From Amycolatopsis sp. 195334CR (GTDB taxonomy: Bacteria; Actinomycetota; Actinomycetes; Mycobacteriales; Pseudonocardiaceae): 64,000 bases of DNA. The notes under the pieces were generated by a model. That model was not told the DNA's origin. It saw only the letters and a list, made by a program, of their open reading frames with translations, and did no database searches. Location of the stretch: NCBI RefSeq assembly GCF_017309385.1, contig NZ_JAFJMJ010000001.1, positions 3,224,001 through 3,288,000 of the forward strand, in the 5' to 3' direction. A program made the translations under genes and the position numbers. Positions 53,352-64,000 of the stretch are shown here, piece after piece; the stretch's first letter is position 1; each line of letters starts with the position of its first letter.

Positions 53352-54284
53352 GTGACCGAACGCGAAGGTCCGCGTGAGCTCGAGCAGCAGGACGGCGCGG
53401 CGGGCGATGTGCCCGGCTCCGTGCCCGACCTGTCGGCCGTGCAGGCCGACGACGCGTTGCTCGACGCACTGGGCGGGTCCGACCCCCAGGTCGCGGACGC
53501 ACTCGGAGACCAGGAACTGAACGCGCTGCTGCTCGCCTGGCGGCGGGACATCGACAGCCAGCCGATCCCGGAACTGATCGACACCGACGCCGCGGTGGTC
53601 ACCGTGAAGACCGCCGCGCTGGCCCACAAGCACGGCAACCGCGGGCGCAAGCGCCGCCTGCTGGTCCCGGTGGCCGCGGCCGCGGCGGTGCTCGCCATCG
53701 CCTTCACCGGCACCGGGCTCGCCGCGCGCGACGCCCAGCCCGGCGACACGCTGTGGGGCCTGACCAAGGTGCTCTACGCCGACCACGCCCGGTCGATCGA
53801 GGCCGCCGCCCAGGTGCGCAGCGAGCTGAACGCGGCGGACATCGCGATCAGCGAGGGCAGGCTGGACGACGCCCGCAAGGCGCTCGACGACGCGCAGGCC
53901 GCGCTGCGGCAGGTGTCCGTCGAGGACAACCTCGACCAGCTGATGGCCCAGCACCGGCAGCTCAGCGCCCGGCTGGAGAACCCGAAGCCCGAGGTGCCGA
54001 ACAACCCGGGCACCACCGAGCCGGGCACCTCGCAGACGGGCACGTCGCCGACCGGCACGCCGCCGGTGGACAGCCCGCAGCTGCCGCCGACGGACATCCC
54101 GACCACACTGCCGCCGGACAACACCGCGCCGACCAGCAGCCCGCAGGAGCCGTCGAGCCCGCCGCCGCCGACCACCACCTCGGAGATCAGCTCCGGCGGT
54201 GGCTCGGAGCCGAACACCGGCACCGGCGGCAACAAGGGCAACGCCGTGGAGGGCAACCTGCCCGCCGAGGCAGGCACCCCGTAA
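53352..54284 (+). CDS. rsdA: Anti-sigma-D factor RsdA
   Basis: A 310-residue membrane protein. The N-terminal cytoplasmic part has the sigma-binding LNALLLAWRRDIDSQPIPELID. One membrane helix (LLVPVAAAAAVLAIAFTGTG, about 99-118) leads to an extracellular helical stretch and a Pro/Thr/Ser-rich tail. GTG 53352 directly follows the sigD stop. In M. tuberculosis RsdA releases SigD after regulated proteolysis. Confidence 0.92.
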   Translation: MTEREGPRELEQQDGAAGDVPGSVPDLSAVQADDALLDALGGSDPQVADALGDQELNALLLAWRRDIDSQPIPELIDTDAAVVTVKTAALAHKHGNRGRKRRLLVPVAAAAAVLAIAFTGTGLAARDAQPGDTLWGLTKVLYADHARSIEAAAQVRSELNAADIAISEGRLDDARKALDDAQAALRQVSVEDNLDQLMAQHRQLSARLENPKPEVPNNPGTTEPGTSQTGTSPTGTPPVDSPQLPPTDIPTTLPPDNTAPTSSPQEPSSPPPPTTTSEISSGGGSEPNTGTGGNKGNAVEGNLPAEAGTP

Positions 54285-54373
54285 CCGCGGGCACCCCATA
54301 ACCGGGCATCCCGTAACTGGCACCGCGTAACCGGGCACCCAGCAACAGGCATGCCGTAACCGGCACCGCGTAA

Positions 54374-56535
<2,162 letters not shown>

Positions 56536-56536
<1 letters not shown>

Positions 56537-56973
56537 TGCGGCTCGTCGCCGGCTTGGTGCTGGCGGGGCTGGTGGTCGTGGGGTGCGTGGTCGGCATCGT
56601 GATCACCGTGGCCGATCTGCGGTCGCCGGAGCACGACGTGCCGGCGGTGGTGGTCAGCGCGACCCGGCCGGAGCCCTGTGCACCGCCGTGCCGGTGGGAC
56701 CGGACCGACGTGGTGGCCCGGGCCGAGGACGGGCGGACGCTGGAGTTCGGCGTGACCGGCGACGACTGGCCGCCCGGGCTGGTGGCCGGGGCCCCGGTCA
56801 CGGTCCGGCTGAGCGAAGTCGGCGGGCACCCGGTCGGAGTGCGCACCTCCGGTGGTTCCTTCGACACGATGGACCCGACCGGGCTGAGCGGCCCGCCGCT
56901 CCTCGCGGCCCTGATCGGGCTGCTGGTGGTGACGTCGGCAGGCACCTGGCACTGGGTGCGCATGCGGGCGTGA
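56536..56973 (+). CDS. Hypothetical two-helix membrane protein
   Basis: A 145-residue protein with a hydrophobic helix at each end (LVAGLVLAGLVVVGCVVGIV and LLAALIGLLVVTSAGTW) and a beta-rich extracytoplasmic domain between, with a Cys pair PCAPPC. Start GTG 56536 overlaps the guaB TAG by one base, so it is read through from guaB. Unknown. Confidence 0.7.
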
Positions 56974-57048
56974 CGACGCTGGCGCGGCCACCGTCTTCGG
57001 TGCCAGGATGAGGTGCCCGCCGCCTGGGACGCACCAGGAGGCTCGTTC

Positions 57049-58374
57049 ATGTGGCGACACGTTCTGCTGATCCCCGTCCTGCTGGCGGTGGCGGCGCCCG
57101 CGCAGGCGGATCCGGCGTTCTCGGTGATGACCCCGGCGGACACGGTGGCCTCGCGCACCGACCGCCGCCCGCTGGCGGGCGGGGTGCACGACCCGGCGGC
57201 CGGGGTGACCTTCATCTCGTGGTCCGGGGTGAACGCGGACACCTACGTCCAGGCCTACGACCACCGCGGCGGCGACTGGACCGCGCCGAAGCTGATCGCC
57301 GGCGGTGAGGCCGATCCGCACAACTACCCGACGATGGTGCTCGCCGACGACGGGCACCTGCTGATCTTCCGCGGCATGCACAACAGCCGGACCGTGCTGA
57401 GCCGGGCGCCGAGCCCGCATTCGCTCGACGGCGACTGGACGCACACCGAACTGCCGGAGGGCGACGCCGCGAGCTACCCGATGCCGGTCAAGACCGCGCG
57501 CGGCACGCTGATCGTGTTCTACCGCGAGACCACCCGGGAGATCGACCCGAGCGCGCCGACCGACTTCCGCCCGATGAAGTACCTGATCTCCCGGGACAAC
57601 GGCCGAACGTGGAAGAACTCCGTGCAGCTGACCGGGCAGGAGTTCGCCTTCGGCTCGAAGGGCCGCGCGGACCACATGGACGAGGTCTACGTGGGACAGC
57701 TGCGGTACGAACCGGGTTCGCTCGGGCGGCCCGAACGCGTCCACATCGTCTACACACTGGCCGGTGGTGGTCCGGACCAGCACGTCCACGACTACTACCA
57801 CCGGAACGTCTACTACGCCTGGTTCAACCCGGCGAACCTGCGCTTCCACGCCGCCGACGGCCGTGACCTCGGCACGCAGATCGACGACGCCGACCAGGAG
57901 CGGTACCTGAAGGTGGCCGAGACGCCGCTGGAACGCCCCGCTGGGCTGAAGTCGCCGGACTACATCCAGCAGGTCGGGTTCGGGCCCGACGGCAAGCCGT
58001 TCGTGCTGTGGTTCCAGTTCGACGCGAACGGCATCCCGCTGGACCACGCCGCCAGGTGGACCGGGACCACCTGGGAACGCGAGCAGGTCGCGAATGGACT
58101 CCGGACGCGCGAGATCGAACCCGCCGGGAACGGGAACTGGCGCGTCTACGCCACGAGGGACGGCCTGCCGGACATCGAGACCTACCTCCTGTCCGCACGG
58201 GACGGGTTGGACTGGCGGGCGGAGACGGTGATCCGCACGCCGAAGCCGGTGCAGCGGGTCGAGGTGATCACCGGCTTCCGCGATCCGGCGCGGATCCTGG
58301 CCACCGGGGCGTCCAGCGCGCGGGAGGTGAGCGTGGCCGACGGCGACATCTACGTGGCCGGCGCGCCGAACTGA
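57049..58374 (+). CDS. Secreted BNR-4 repeat protein
   Basis: A 441-residue exported protein, signal MWRHVLLIPVLLAVAAPAQA, ATG 57049 after AGGAGG. It is a beta-propeller with BNR-like repeats (ISRDNGRTWKNSV, PTMVLADDGHLLIFRGMHNS, YHRNVYYAWFNP). Relatives bind or cleave polysaccharides. It interrupts the guaB2-guaB3 pair that is adjacent in mycobacteria. Confidence 0.82.
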   Translation: MWRHVLLIPVLLAVAAPAQADPAFSVMTPADTVASRTDRRPLAGGVHDPAAGVTFISWSGVNADTYVQAYDHRGGDWTAPKLIAGGEADPHNYPTMVLADDGHLLIFRGMHNSRTVLSRAPSPHSLDGDWTHTELPEGDAASYPMPVKTARGTLIVFYRETTREIDPSAPTDFRPMKYLISRDNGRTWKNSVQLTGQEFAFGSKGRADHMDEVYVGQLRYEPGSLGRPERVHIVYTLAGGGPDQHVHDYYHRNVYYAWFNPANLRFHAADGRDLGTQIDDADQERYLKVAETPLERPAGLKSPDYIQQVGFGPDGKPFVLWFQFDANGIPLDHAARWTGTTWEREQVANGLRTREIEPAGNGNWRVYATRDGLPDIETYLLSARDGLDWRAETVIRTPKPVQRVEVITGFRDPARILATGASSAREVSVADGDIYVAGAPN

Positions 58375-58450
58375 CGCCCCCCGCGTGCCGCGGTGAAGCC
58401 CACTGGACACAATGTGCGCTGGAACATCGTGTTCGAGGAAGGGACGTCAC

Positions 58451-59587
58451 GTGCGGGATCTGGTCGAGATCGGAATGGGCCGTACCGCTCGGCGGGCCTA
58501 CGACCTGGACGACATCGAGATCGTGCCCTCGCGGCGCACCCGGTCGTCGAAGGTGGTCTCCACTGCCTGGAAGATCGACGCCTACCAGTTCGACCTGCCG
58601 CTGGTGACGCACCCGACGGACGCGATCGTCTCGCCGGGCACCGCGGTGGCGGTCGGCGAGCTGGGCGGGCTCGGCGTGCTCAACGCCGAAGGGCTGTGGG
58701 CGCGCCAGCCGGACGTCGAAGAGGCGATGTTCCGGATCGTGCGCGCGGCCGAGGAGGGCGACGGCGACCCGACCGCGCTCACCCGGGTGCTGCAGGAGAT
58801 GCACGCCGCGCCGATCCGGCTCGACCTGATCTCCGAGGCGATCCGGACGGTGCGCGAGGCGGGCGTGACGGTGGCCGTGCGGGTGAGCCCGCAGCACGCC
58901 GCCGAGCTGACCCCGGACCTGCTCGCCGCCGGCGTGGAGATCCTGGTGGTGCAGGGCACGATCGTCTCCGCCGAGCACGTGGTGCGCGACGGCGACCCGC
59001 TGAACCTCAAGCAGTTCATCGCCGACCTCGACGTGCCGGTGATCGCCGGTGGGGTCGGCGACTACCGGACCGCGATGCACCTGATGCGCACCGGCGCGGC
59101 GGGCGTGATCGTCGGACACGGCGCCAGCCCCGGCGTGACCAGCACCGACCGCGTGCTCGGCATCGGCGTGCCGATGGCGACCGCGATCATCGACGCGGCG
59201 GCGGCGCGGCGCGACTACCTCGACGAGACCGGCGGCCGGTACGTGCACGTGCTCGCCGACGGCGGCATCAACGTCTCCGGGGACATCGCCAAGGCGATCG
59301 CCTGCGGTGCGGACGCGGTCATGCTCGGTGCGCCGCTGGCGGCCGCTTCGGAGGCGCCGGGGCAGGGCCTCTACTGGACGGCGGCGGCCGCGCACCCGTC
59401 GCTGCCGCGTTCGCGCGTGGCCGCCGGGCCGGACTACGCGGTGGACCTGAAGACGCTGCTGTTCGGACCGTCCTCGGACGCCGAGGGCGTGATCAACCTG
59501 TTCGGCGCGCTGCGGCGGGCGATGGCCAAGACCGGCTACTCCGACCTGAAGGAGTTCCAGAAGGTCGGGCTGACCATCCGGGGCTGA
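58451..59587 (+). CDS. guaB3: GuaB3 family IMPDH-related protein
   Basis: A 378-residue barrel without CBS domains. DLDDIEIVPSRRTRS and DGGINVSGDIAKAIACGADAVMLG align with IMPDH, but the catalytic loop reads GHGASPGVTSTDR with Thr where GuaB has Cys. The end DLKEFQKVGLT is the family signature. So it cannot use the IMPDH covalent mechanism; a role in guanine nucleotide salvage or GMP reduction has been suggested for relatives. GTG 58451. Confidence 0.9.
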   Translation: MRDLVEIGMGRTARRAYDLDDIEIVPSRRTRSSKVVSTAWKIDAYQFDLPLVTHPTDAIVSPGTAVAVGELGGLGVLNAEGLWARQPDVEEAMFRIVRAAEEGDGDPTALTRVLQEMHAAPIRLDLISEAIRTVREAGVTVAVRVSPQHAAELTPDLLAAGVEILVVQGTIVSAEHVVRDGDPLNLKQFIADLDVPVIAGGVGDYRTAMHLMRTGAAGVIVGHGASPGVTSTDRVLGIGVPMATAIIDAAAARRDYLDETGGRYVHVLADGGINVSGDIAKAIACGADAVMLGAPLAAASEAPGQGLYWTAAAAHPSLPRSRVAAGPDYAVDLKTLLFGPSSDAEGVINLFGALRRAMAKTGYSDLKEFQKVGLTIRG

Positions 59588-59636
59588 CCCTAACCGGCCG
59601 GTAACTTACTGGTAGTCAGCAAGCGGCTCGCGGGTT

Positions 59637-61352
59637 ATGGTTTTACCTGTGACTGCTCGTAACACCACCACGGACTACGACGTCGTAGTGGTCGGCTCCG
59701 GGTTCGGCGGCAGCGTCGCCGCGCTCCGGCTGACCGAAAAGGGTTACCGGGTCGCGGTGATCGAGGCGGGCCGCCGCTTCGCCGACGACGAGTTCGCGAA
59801 GACCTCCTGGGACGTGCGGCGCTACCTGTGGGCGCCGCAGCTCGGGTGCTTCGGCATCCAGCGCATCCACCTGCTCAAGGACGTGATGGTGCTCGCGGGC
59901 GCCGGGGTCGGCGGTGGGTCGCTGGTCTACGCGAACACGCTGTACCGGCCGCTCAAGCCGTTCTACACCGACCGGCAGTGGGCGCACATCACCGACTGGG
60001 AGGCCGAGCTCGGCCCGCACTACGACCAGGCGAGCCGGATGCTGGGCGTGGTGACGAACCCGACGGTCACGCCGTCCGACGAGGTGATGCAGAAGGTCGC
60101 CGCGGACCTGGGCGTCGCGGATTCGTACCACCCGACGCCGGTCGGGGTGTACTTCGGCGAGCCGGGCAAGCGGGTGGCCGACCCGTACTTCGGCGGGGCG
60201 GGCCCGGCGCGCACCGGCTGCACCGAATGCGGTTCGTGCATGACCGGCTGCCGCGTCGGCGCGAAGAACACGCTGGTCAAGAACTACCTGTACCTGGCGG
60301 AGCGGGCCGGGGCGAAGGTCATCCCGCTGACCACGGTGACCGGGCTGCGCGAGCGGCCGGACGGTTCGTTCGAGGTGGACCTGCGCAAGACCGGGAAGAC
60401 CTCGCCGCGCTTCCGGACCACGGTGACCGCGGGCAAGGTGGTGCTCGCGGCCGGGACCTGGGGCACGCAGAACCTGCTGCACAAGATGAAGGACACCGGT
60501 GCGCTGCCGCGGCTGTCGGCCAGGCTGGGCGAGCTGACCAGGACGAACTCCGAGGCGATCATCGGCTCCGGGCGGCCGACGGTGGACCCGGCGCACGACT
60601 ACACGCGCGGGGTGGCGATCACCTCGTCGATCCACCCCGACGAGATCACGCACATCGAGCCGGTGCGCTACGGCAAGGGCAGCAACGCGATGAGCCTGCT
60701 GCAGACCATCGCCACCGACGGCGCTTCGCCGGTGCCGCGGTGGCGGCAGGCGGTCCGGTTCCTGGTGCGGCACCCGATCCAGTCGGCGAAGCTGCTCAAC
60801 GGGTACCGGTGGAGCGAGCGCACGGTGATCCTGCTGGTGATGCAGAGCCTGGACAACTCGATCACCACGTACACCAGGCGCGGCCTGTTCGGGCGGCGGA
60901 AGTACACCTCGAAGCAGGGGCACGGCGAGCCGAACCCGTCGTTCATCGCGGCCGGGCACGAGGCGAACCTGCGCACCGCCGAGCACATCGACGGCATCGC
61001 GGGCGGAACCTGGGGCGAGGTGTTCGACATCCCGCTGACCGCGCACTTCATCGGCGGCGCGCCGATCGGCACGGACGCCGCCTCGGGTGTGATCGACCCG
61101 TACCACCGGGCCTACGGGCATCCCGGGTTGTCCATTGTGGACGGTTCGGCGATCACCGCGAACCTGGGCGTGAACCCGTCGCTGACGATCACCGCCCAGG
61201 CGGAGCGGGCGATGTCGTTCTGGCCGAACAAGGGCGAGGTGGACCCGCGGCCGGCGCAGTCTTCGGGGTACGAACGGCTCGCGCCGGTGGCCCCGAAGAA
61301 CCCGGTCGTCCCGGCGGAGGCGCCGGGCGGCCTGCGCCTGCCGCTGGCCTGA
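59637..61352 (+). CDS. choD: GMC oxidoreductase (ChoD-type cholesterol oxidase family)
   Basis: A 571-residue flavoprotein. FAD-binding GSGFGGSVAALRL at the N-terminus, GAGVGGGSLVYANT and the C-terminal HPGLSIVDGSAITANLGVNPSLTITA (key NLGVNPS). A four-Cys motif CTECGSCMTGC (Cys195, 198, 201, 205) looks like an iron-sulfur or zinc site. Orthologous in sequence and position to Rv3409c; true sterol oxidase activity of that family is doubtful. No signal peptide. Confidence 0.9.
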   Translation: MVLPVTARNTTTDYDVVVVGSGFGGSVAALRLTEKGYRVAVIEAGRRFADDEFAKTSWDVRRYLWAPQLGCFGIQRIHLLKDVMVLAGAGVGGGSLVYANTLYRPLKPFYTDRQWAHITDWEAELGPHYDQASRMLGVVTNPTVTPSDEVMQKVAADLGVADSYHPTPVGVYFGEPGKRVADPYFGGAGPARTGCTECGSCMTGCRVGAKNTLVKNYLYLAERAGAKVIPLTTVTGLRERPDGSFEVDLRKTGKTSPRFRTTVTAGKVVLAAGTWGTQNLLHKMKDTGALPRLSARLGELTRTNSEAIIGSGRPTVDPAHDYTRGVAITSSIHPDEITHIEPVRYGKGSNAMSLLQTIATDGASPVPRWRQAVRFLVRHPIQSAKLLNGYRWSERTVILLVMQSLDNSITTYTRRGLFGRRKYTSKQGHGEPNPSFIAAGHEANLRTAEHIDGIAGGTWGEVFDIPLTAHFIGGAPIGTDAASGVIDPYHRAYGHPGLSIVDGSAITANLGVNPSLTITAQAERAMSFWPNKGEVDPRPAQSSGYERLAPVAPKNPVVPAEAPGGLRLPLA

Positions 61353-61376
61353 CCGCCAAGCGTCCGAAATGTCCGA

Positions 61377-61402
61377 ACCTGCTTTTGCCCGCAGAAGCCG
61401 GT
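61377..61402 (+). repeat. 26-bp palindromic element after choD
   Basis: One change (A to C at 23). Eight bases before the second dispersed repeat (61410-61464), between convergent genes. Confidence 0.95.
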
Positions 61403-61409
61403 TCCGCAG

Positions 61410-61464
61410 AGCTGGCTGCACTGCTCGCTGCGCTGGTTGCACTGCGCTGGCTGCGCGGTGCCGG
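61410..61464. repeat. GC-rich dispersed repeat, copy B
   Basis: Matches 54401-54455 in reverse complement with five mismatches in 55 bases. It ends 9 bases before the stop of the CHAT gene. Confidence 0.8.
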
Positions 61465-61472
61465 TGACCGGC

Positions 61473-64000
61473 TCAGGGGCCGCCGCCGGAGCCGAGGCAG
61501 ATGAACGGGCGGCGTAGCGGGTCCACGCCGACGGCGTCCGCCAGTGCGGTGGCCGGGGCGACGTTGGCGGCCAGTGCGCGGTGGTAGTCGTCCATCGCGG
61601 CGGCGGCCGGGTGGTCGCCGACCCGGCTGGCCGCGGCGACCACGGTGTGCGTCCCGCTCGCCAGCAGCGCGCCGGCGAAGCCGAGTGCCTCGTCGCCCGG
61701 TCTGATCAGGTTCAGCGCGAGTTCGCACGCGGCCAGCACCACCTGGCGCGGCGGTCTTCGCAGCGCGGCCACCTCGTGCGCGAACAACGCGCCGTCGGCC
61801 AGTTCCAGTTTCGAGAACAGCGCGTTGTCCGGCTCGTGCGAACCGTGCGCCGCGATGTGCGCCAGGTCGACGCCGTCCAACGCGTCGAGCACCGTGCGCA
61901 CGTCGGCGCGGTCGGCGGCGAACTGCGTGGCGTTCCGGTGGTGCGCGGCGAGCTTGTCTATCTCACCGGTCGCCGCCAGCAGGTTGGGGCCGCGCACCAG
62001 GACGGTCCCGGTGGCCTCCGGCTCCGGTTTCGACGCGGCCAGCCACGCCGTCGCCGACGGTGCCACCACGATCGGCCGGTACCGCAGCGAGCCCAGCACG
62101 TTCCACGGCACCGCGTACAGCGCCCCGGTCGGCACCAGCACCGCCTCGCGGTCACCGAGGATCTCCAGCAGCGGCCGCATCAGCTGCGCGTCGAGCAGGT
62201 CGGCCTCCTTGCGCGCCGACGCCGAGATCGCCTGCAGCAGCGGTTCGGCCAGGTGGTCCGGCGCCATCGCGTTCAGGTCGGCGTGCAGCCGCCGCGTCCG
62301 CTCGGCGGCGTCGCGCGCCGAACCCAGCCGGACGATCCGCACCCGGCCGTCGTGCACGACCACCGCGAGCAGTTTGTCGCCGGAGGCCGCGAAGCTGATC
62401 AGCACCCGGTCGCCGAGCCTGGCCGCCACGTCCTCGACGGTGGCGACCGGCCGCGGCCGTCCCCAGCGGGTCGCCGCGTGCCAGCCCAGCCGCGTCGCCG
62501 CGTGCCGCAGTTCGTTGTAGCGCGCCTGCAACCCGGCCACCGGCCTGCCGTCCAGTTTGGCTTCGCGCAGCGCGTGCCCGACGTGGCGGATTTCCGCTAT
62601 CGACTCGACCAGCTGCGTGTTCTCCAGCCCGGACACCTGCTCGTAGCGGTACATCTGCGCCCGCGTGCGCTCCAGCCAGTTGAACAGCTGACGCGCCTCG
62701 GTGGCCGACTCACCGCCGTCGAGCACCAGCCGCATCGCCAGATCGCCGAGTTCCTGGCCGTGCAACGCGGTGCCGGAGACCAGTTCCAGCCCGCCCATGC
62801 GGTCGCGTGCCTGCCCGAGTTCGGCCAGCCCGGCCCGCGCCTGCGCGAACGCCTTGCGCCGATTTCCCTGTGCCGCCGCCAGTTCCGCTTTGCACAGGCG
62901 CAACAGCATGCGGTGTTCGAGCGGGGTGTGTGGTTTCGGCCGCGGCACGCGGCGCAGCAGCTCGCCCGCTTCGTCGACCCGCCCGCGACGCACTTCCAGT
63001 TGTGCCGCAAGGGTTCTCGCCAGTGCGGCGTCCTCGCCGAGGCGCAGGTCGGACAGTCGCGCGGCGAGCTGCCCCGCGGTGGACACCAGCGCCGCGGGCA
63101 CCCGGCCGCTGGACAGCGCGCGCATCGTGTGCACCCGGAGGCCGAGCAGTTCGGCGAGGGTGGCCCAGCCCTCGGTGCCGCGTCGCCGCATCCGGCGCTG
63201 CGCCGAACCCGCGAGCTGTTGCGCGGTGGGCAGATCACCTTCGAGCAGGGCCGCGGCGGCGCGGAACAACTCGGCTTCCCCGAGGTCCTGGCCGACCCGC
63301 TGGCGGCGCATCTGCGGCAGCACCTCGTCCAGGTGCCGCCCGGCCTCGACCGCCAGTCCGGCGCCGAGCAGCGCCTGCGCCTGGTCGATCCGCAGCCGGT
63401 AGAGCATGTCCGGGCCGAGTTCGAGGTAGGCGCGCTCGGCCTCGCCGTAGTGGTGCAGCGCCTGCGGCAGCCTGCCGAGCCGCTTCTCCAGGTCGCCCAG
63501 CATGTGCTGGAGGTAGGCGCTCTTCTGCGGGAAGTCGTACTCGGCGGCCAGTTCGCTCGCGTAGTCCAGGTCCTGCCTGGCTTCGGCGAGCCTGCCGAGG
63601 GTGACGAAGGTGAGCCCGCGGTTGCTCGCCGACGCGACCAGCGCCTCGGTCAGCCGTTCGCGGCTGTCGGCGGTGGCCTCGGCGACCAGGCGGCGGCGGT
63701 GCGCGATCGCCGACTCCATCAGCGGCAGGCTGGCCTCGTCGAAGCCGGCCCTGGAGAGCATGGTGCCGTGGATGTGGTCCATGAAGCCGCGGAGTTCGGT
63801 GCGGACCGGGCCCTCGGGCAGTTCGGTGAGGCGGGGGCGCACGGCGTCGAGGCGGGCGAGGCCGTCGGCGACCGTGCCGAACTCGGCTTCGGAGTAGGCG
63901 AGCCGGATCCACAGCTCGATGTGGAGCGCGAGCCAGCGGGCGCCCTCGGGGGAGATCGTCTCGAGCAGGGCGAGACCGCGCCGGAACAGGCGCATCCCCT
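61473..64000 (-). CDS. TPR-CHAT domain protein, 5' end outside the window
   Basis: At least 840 residues; the frame is still open at the window edge, so an internal Met at 63995 is probably not the start. The N-terminal two thirds are TPR-like helical pairs (LGDLEKRLGRLPQALHHYGEAERAYLEL). The C-terminal CHAT caspase-like domain has the His in HIAAHGSHE (about 715) and the Cys in LAACELALN (about 755), both catalytic residues present. CHAT-TPR proteins act as proteases in bacterial defence or signalling, often with neighbours not visible here. Confidence 0.88.
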   Translation of the reverse strand, partial: GMRLFRRGLALLETISPEGARWLALHIELWIRLAYSEAEFGTVADGLARLDAVRPRLTELPEGPVRTELRGFMDHIHGTMLSRAGFDEASLPLMESAIAHRRRLVAEATADSRERLTEALVASASNRGLTFVTLGRLAEARQDLDYASELAAEYDFPQKSAYLQHMLGDLEKRLGRLPQALHHYGEAERAYLELGPDMLYRLRIDQAQALLGAGLAVEAGRHLDEVLPQMRRQRVGQDLGEAELFRAAAALLEGDLPTAQQLAGSAQRRMRRRGTEGWATLAELLGLRVHTMRALSSGRVPAALVSTAGQLAARLSDLRLGEDAALARTLAAQLEVRRGRVDEAGELLRRVPRPKPHTPLEHRMLLRLCKAELAAAQGNRRKAFAQARAGLAELGQARDRMGGLELVSGTALHGQELGDLAMRLVLDGGESATEARQLFNWLERTRAQMYRYEQVSGLENTQLVESIAEIRHVGHALREAKLDGRPVAGLQARYNELRHAATRLGWHAATRWGRPRPVATVEDVAARLGDRVLISFAASGDKLLAVVVHDGRVRIVRLGSARDAAERTRRLHADLNAMAPDHLAEPLLQAISASARKEADLLDAQLMRPLLEILGDREAVLVPTGALYAVPWNVLGSLRYRPIVVAPSATAWLAASKPEPEATGTVLVRGPNLLAATGEIDKLAAHHRNATQFAADRADVRTVLDALDGVDLAHIAAHGSHEPDNALFSKLELADGALFAHEVAALRRPPRQVVLAACELALNLIRPGDEALGFAGALLASGTHTVVAAASRVGDHPAAAAMDDYHRALAANVAPATALADAVGVDPLRRPFICLGSGGGP

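Overview
The window is high-GC actinobacterial chromosome, most likely from the Pseudonocardiaceae (Amycolatopsis-like; inferred from gene content and codon use, not from a marker tree). No tRNA, rRNA, CRISPR array, transposase or phage gene was seen. Its backbone follows the conserved mycobacterial block esxT-rplM-rpsI-glmM ... glmS-nnrD ... alr-tsaE-tsaB-rimI-tsaD-groES-groEL1-whiB3-sigD-rsdA-DUF5319-guaB2-guaB3-choD (M. tuberculosis Rv3444c down to Rv3409c). Lineage-specific blocks are inserted between these landmarks.

Layout. 1-3767: end of a WXG100 (EsxT-like) gene, then a leftward set of one DUF4333 protein and three paralogous lipoproteins. 3943-6445: rplM-rpsI and glmM. 6543-15037: two paralogous type VII secretion substrate modules (EspC-like protein, large WXG protein, small coiled-coil protein) flanking a fatty-acyl-AMP ligase and its acyl carrier protein. 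15114-19414: hydrolase, glmS, nnrD. 19620-28123: one sugar-alcohol operon (binding protein, two permeases, two zinc dehydrogenases, DeoR regulator, xylulokinase, ABC ATPase). 28148-30827: alr, hydrolase, tsaE. 30888-38231: CE7 esterase, then a malonate module (amidase, AccDA-like carboxyltransferase, malonyl-CoA synthetase, MatC transporter) divergent from a FadR/GntR regulator. 38300-39420: Rhs toxin-tip remnant, candidate immunity gene, small secreted protein. 39553-41728: tsaB-rimI-tsaD. 41748-45278: secreted peptidoglycan amidase and PhoD phosphatase. 45464-47605: CIRCE-groES-groEL1. 47713-54284: SDR/TetR pair and a developmental-regulator cluster (WhiB3, MerR, unknown helical protein, BldM-like, SigD, RsdA). 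54527-61352: DUF5319, guaB, membrane protein, BNR-4 protein, guaB3, GMC oxidoreductase. 61473-64000: incomplete TPR-CHAT protein.

The outstanding feature is a 26-bp, nearly perfectly palindromic dispersed repeat: about 26 recognisable copies, five of them identical. It lies between genes, often as abutting pairs, and also in frame inside at least eight protein-coding genes. Its sequence is open in all six reading frames. In genes it is read in different frames ([22 protein letters not shown]). One copy supplies the twin-arginine motif of a lipoprotein signal peptide and another supplies the C-terminus and stop of an amidase. This looks like a protein-invading palindromic element comparable to the Rickettsia palindromic elements; I know of no description of it in actinobacteria.

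A second motif, the 13-bp GTCCA-N3-TGGAC, recurs in coding sequence and forces rare A/T-ending codons. Other structure worth notice: an 8-bp-periodic array between matC and the GntR gene, a shared 17-bp element upstream of both secretion modules, and a second, longer dispersed GC-rich repeat.
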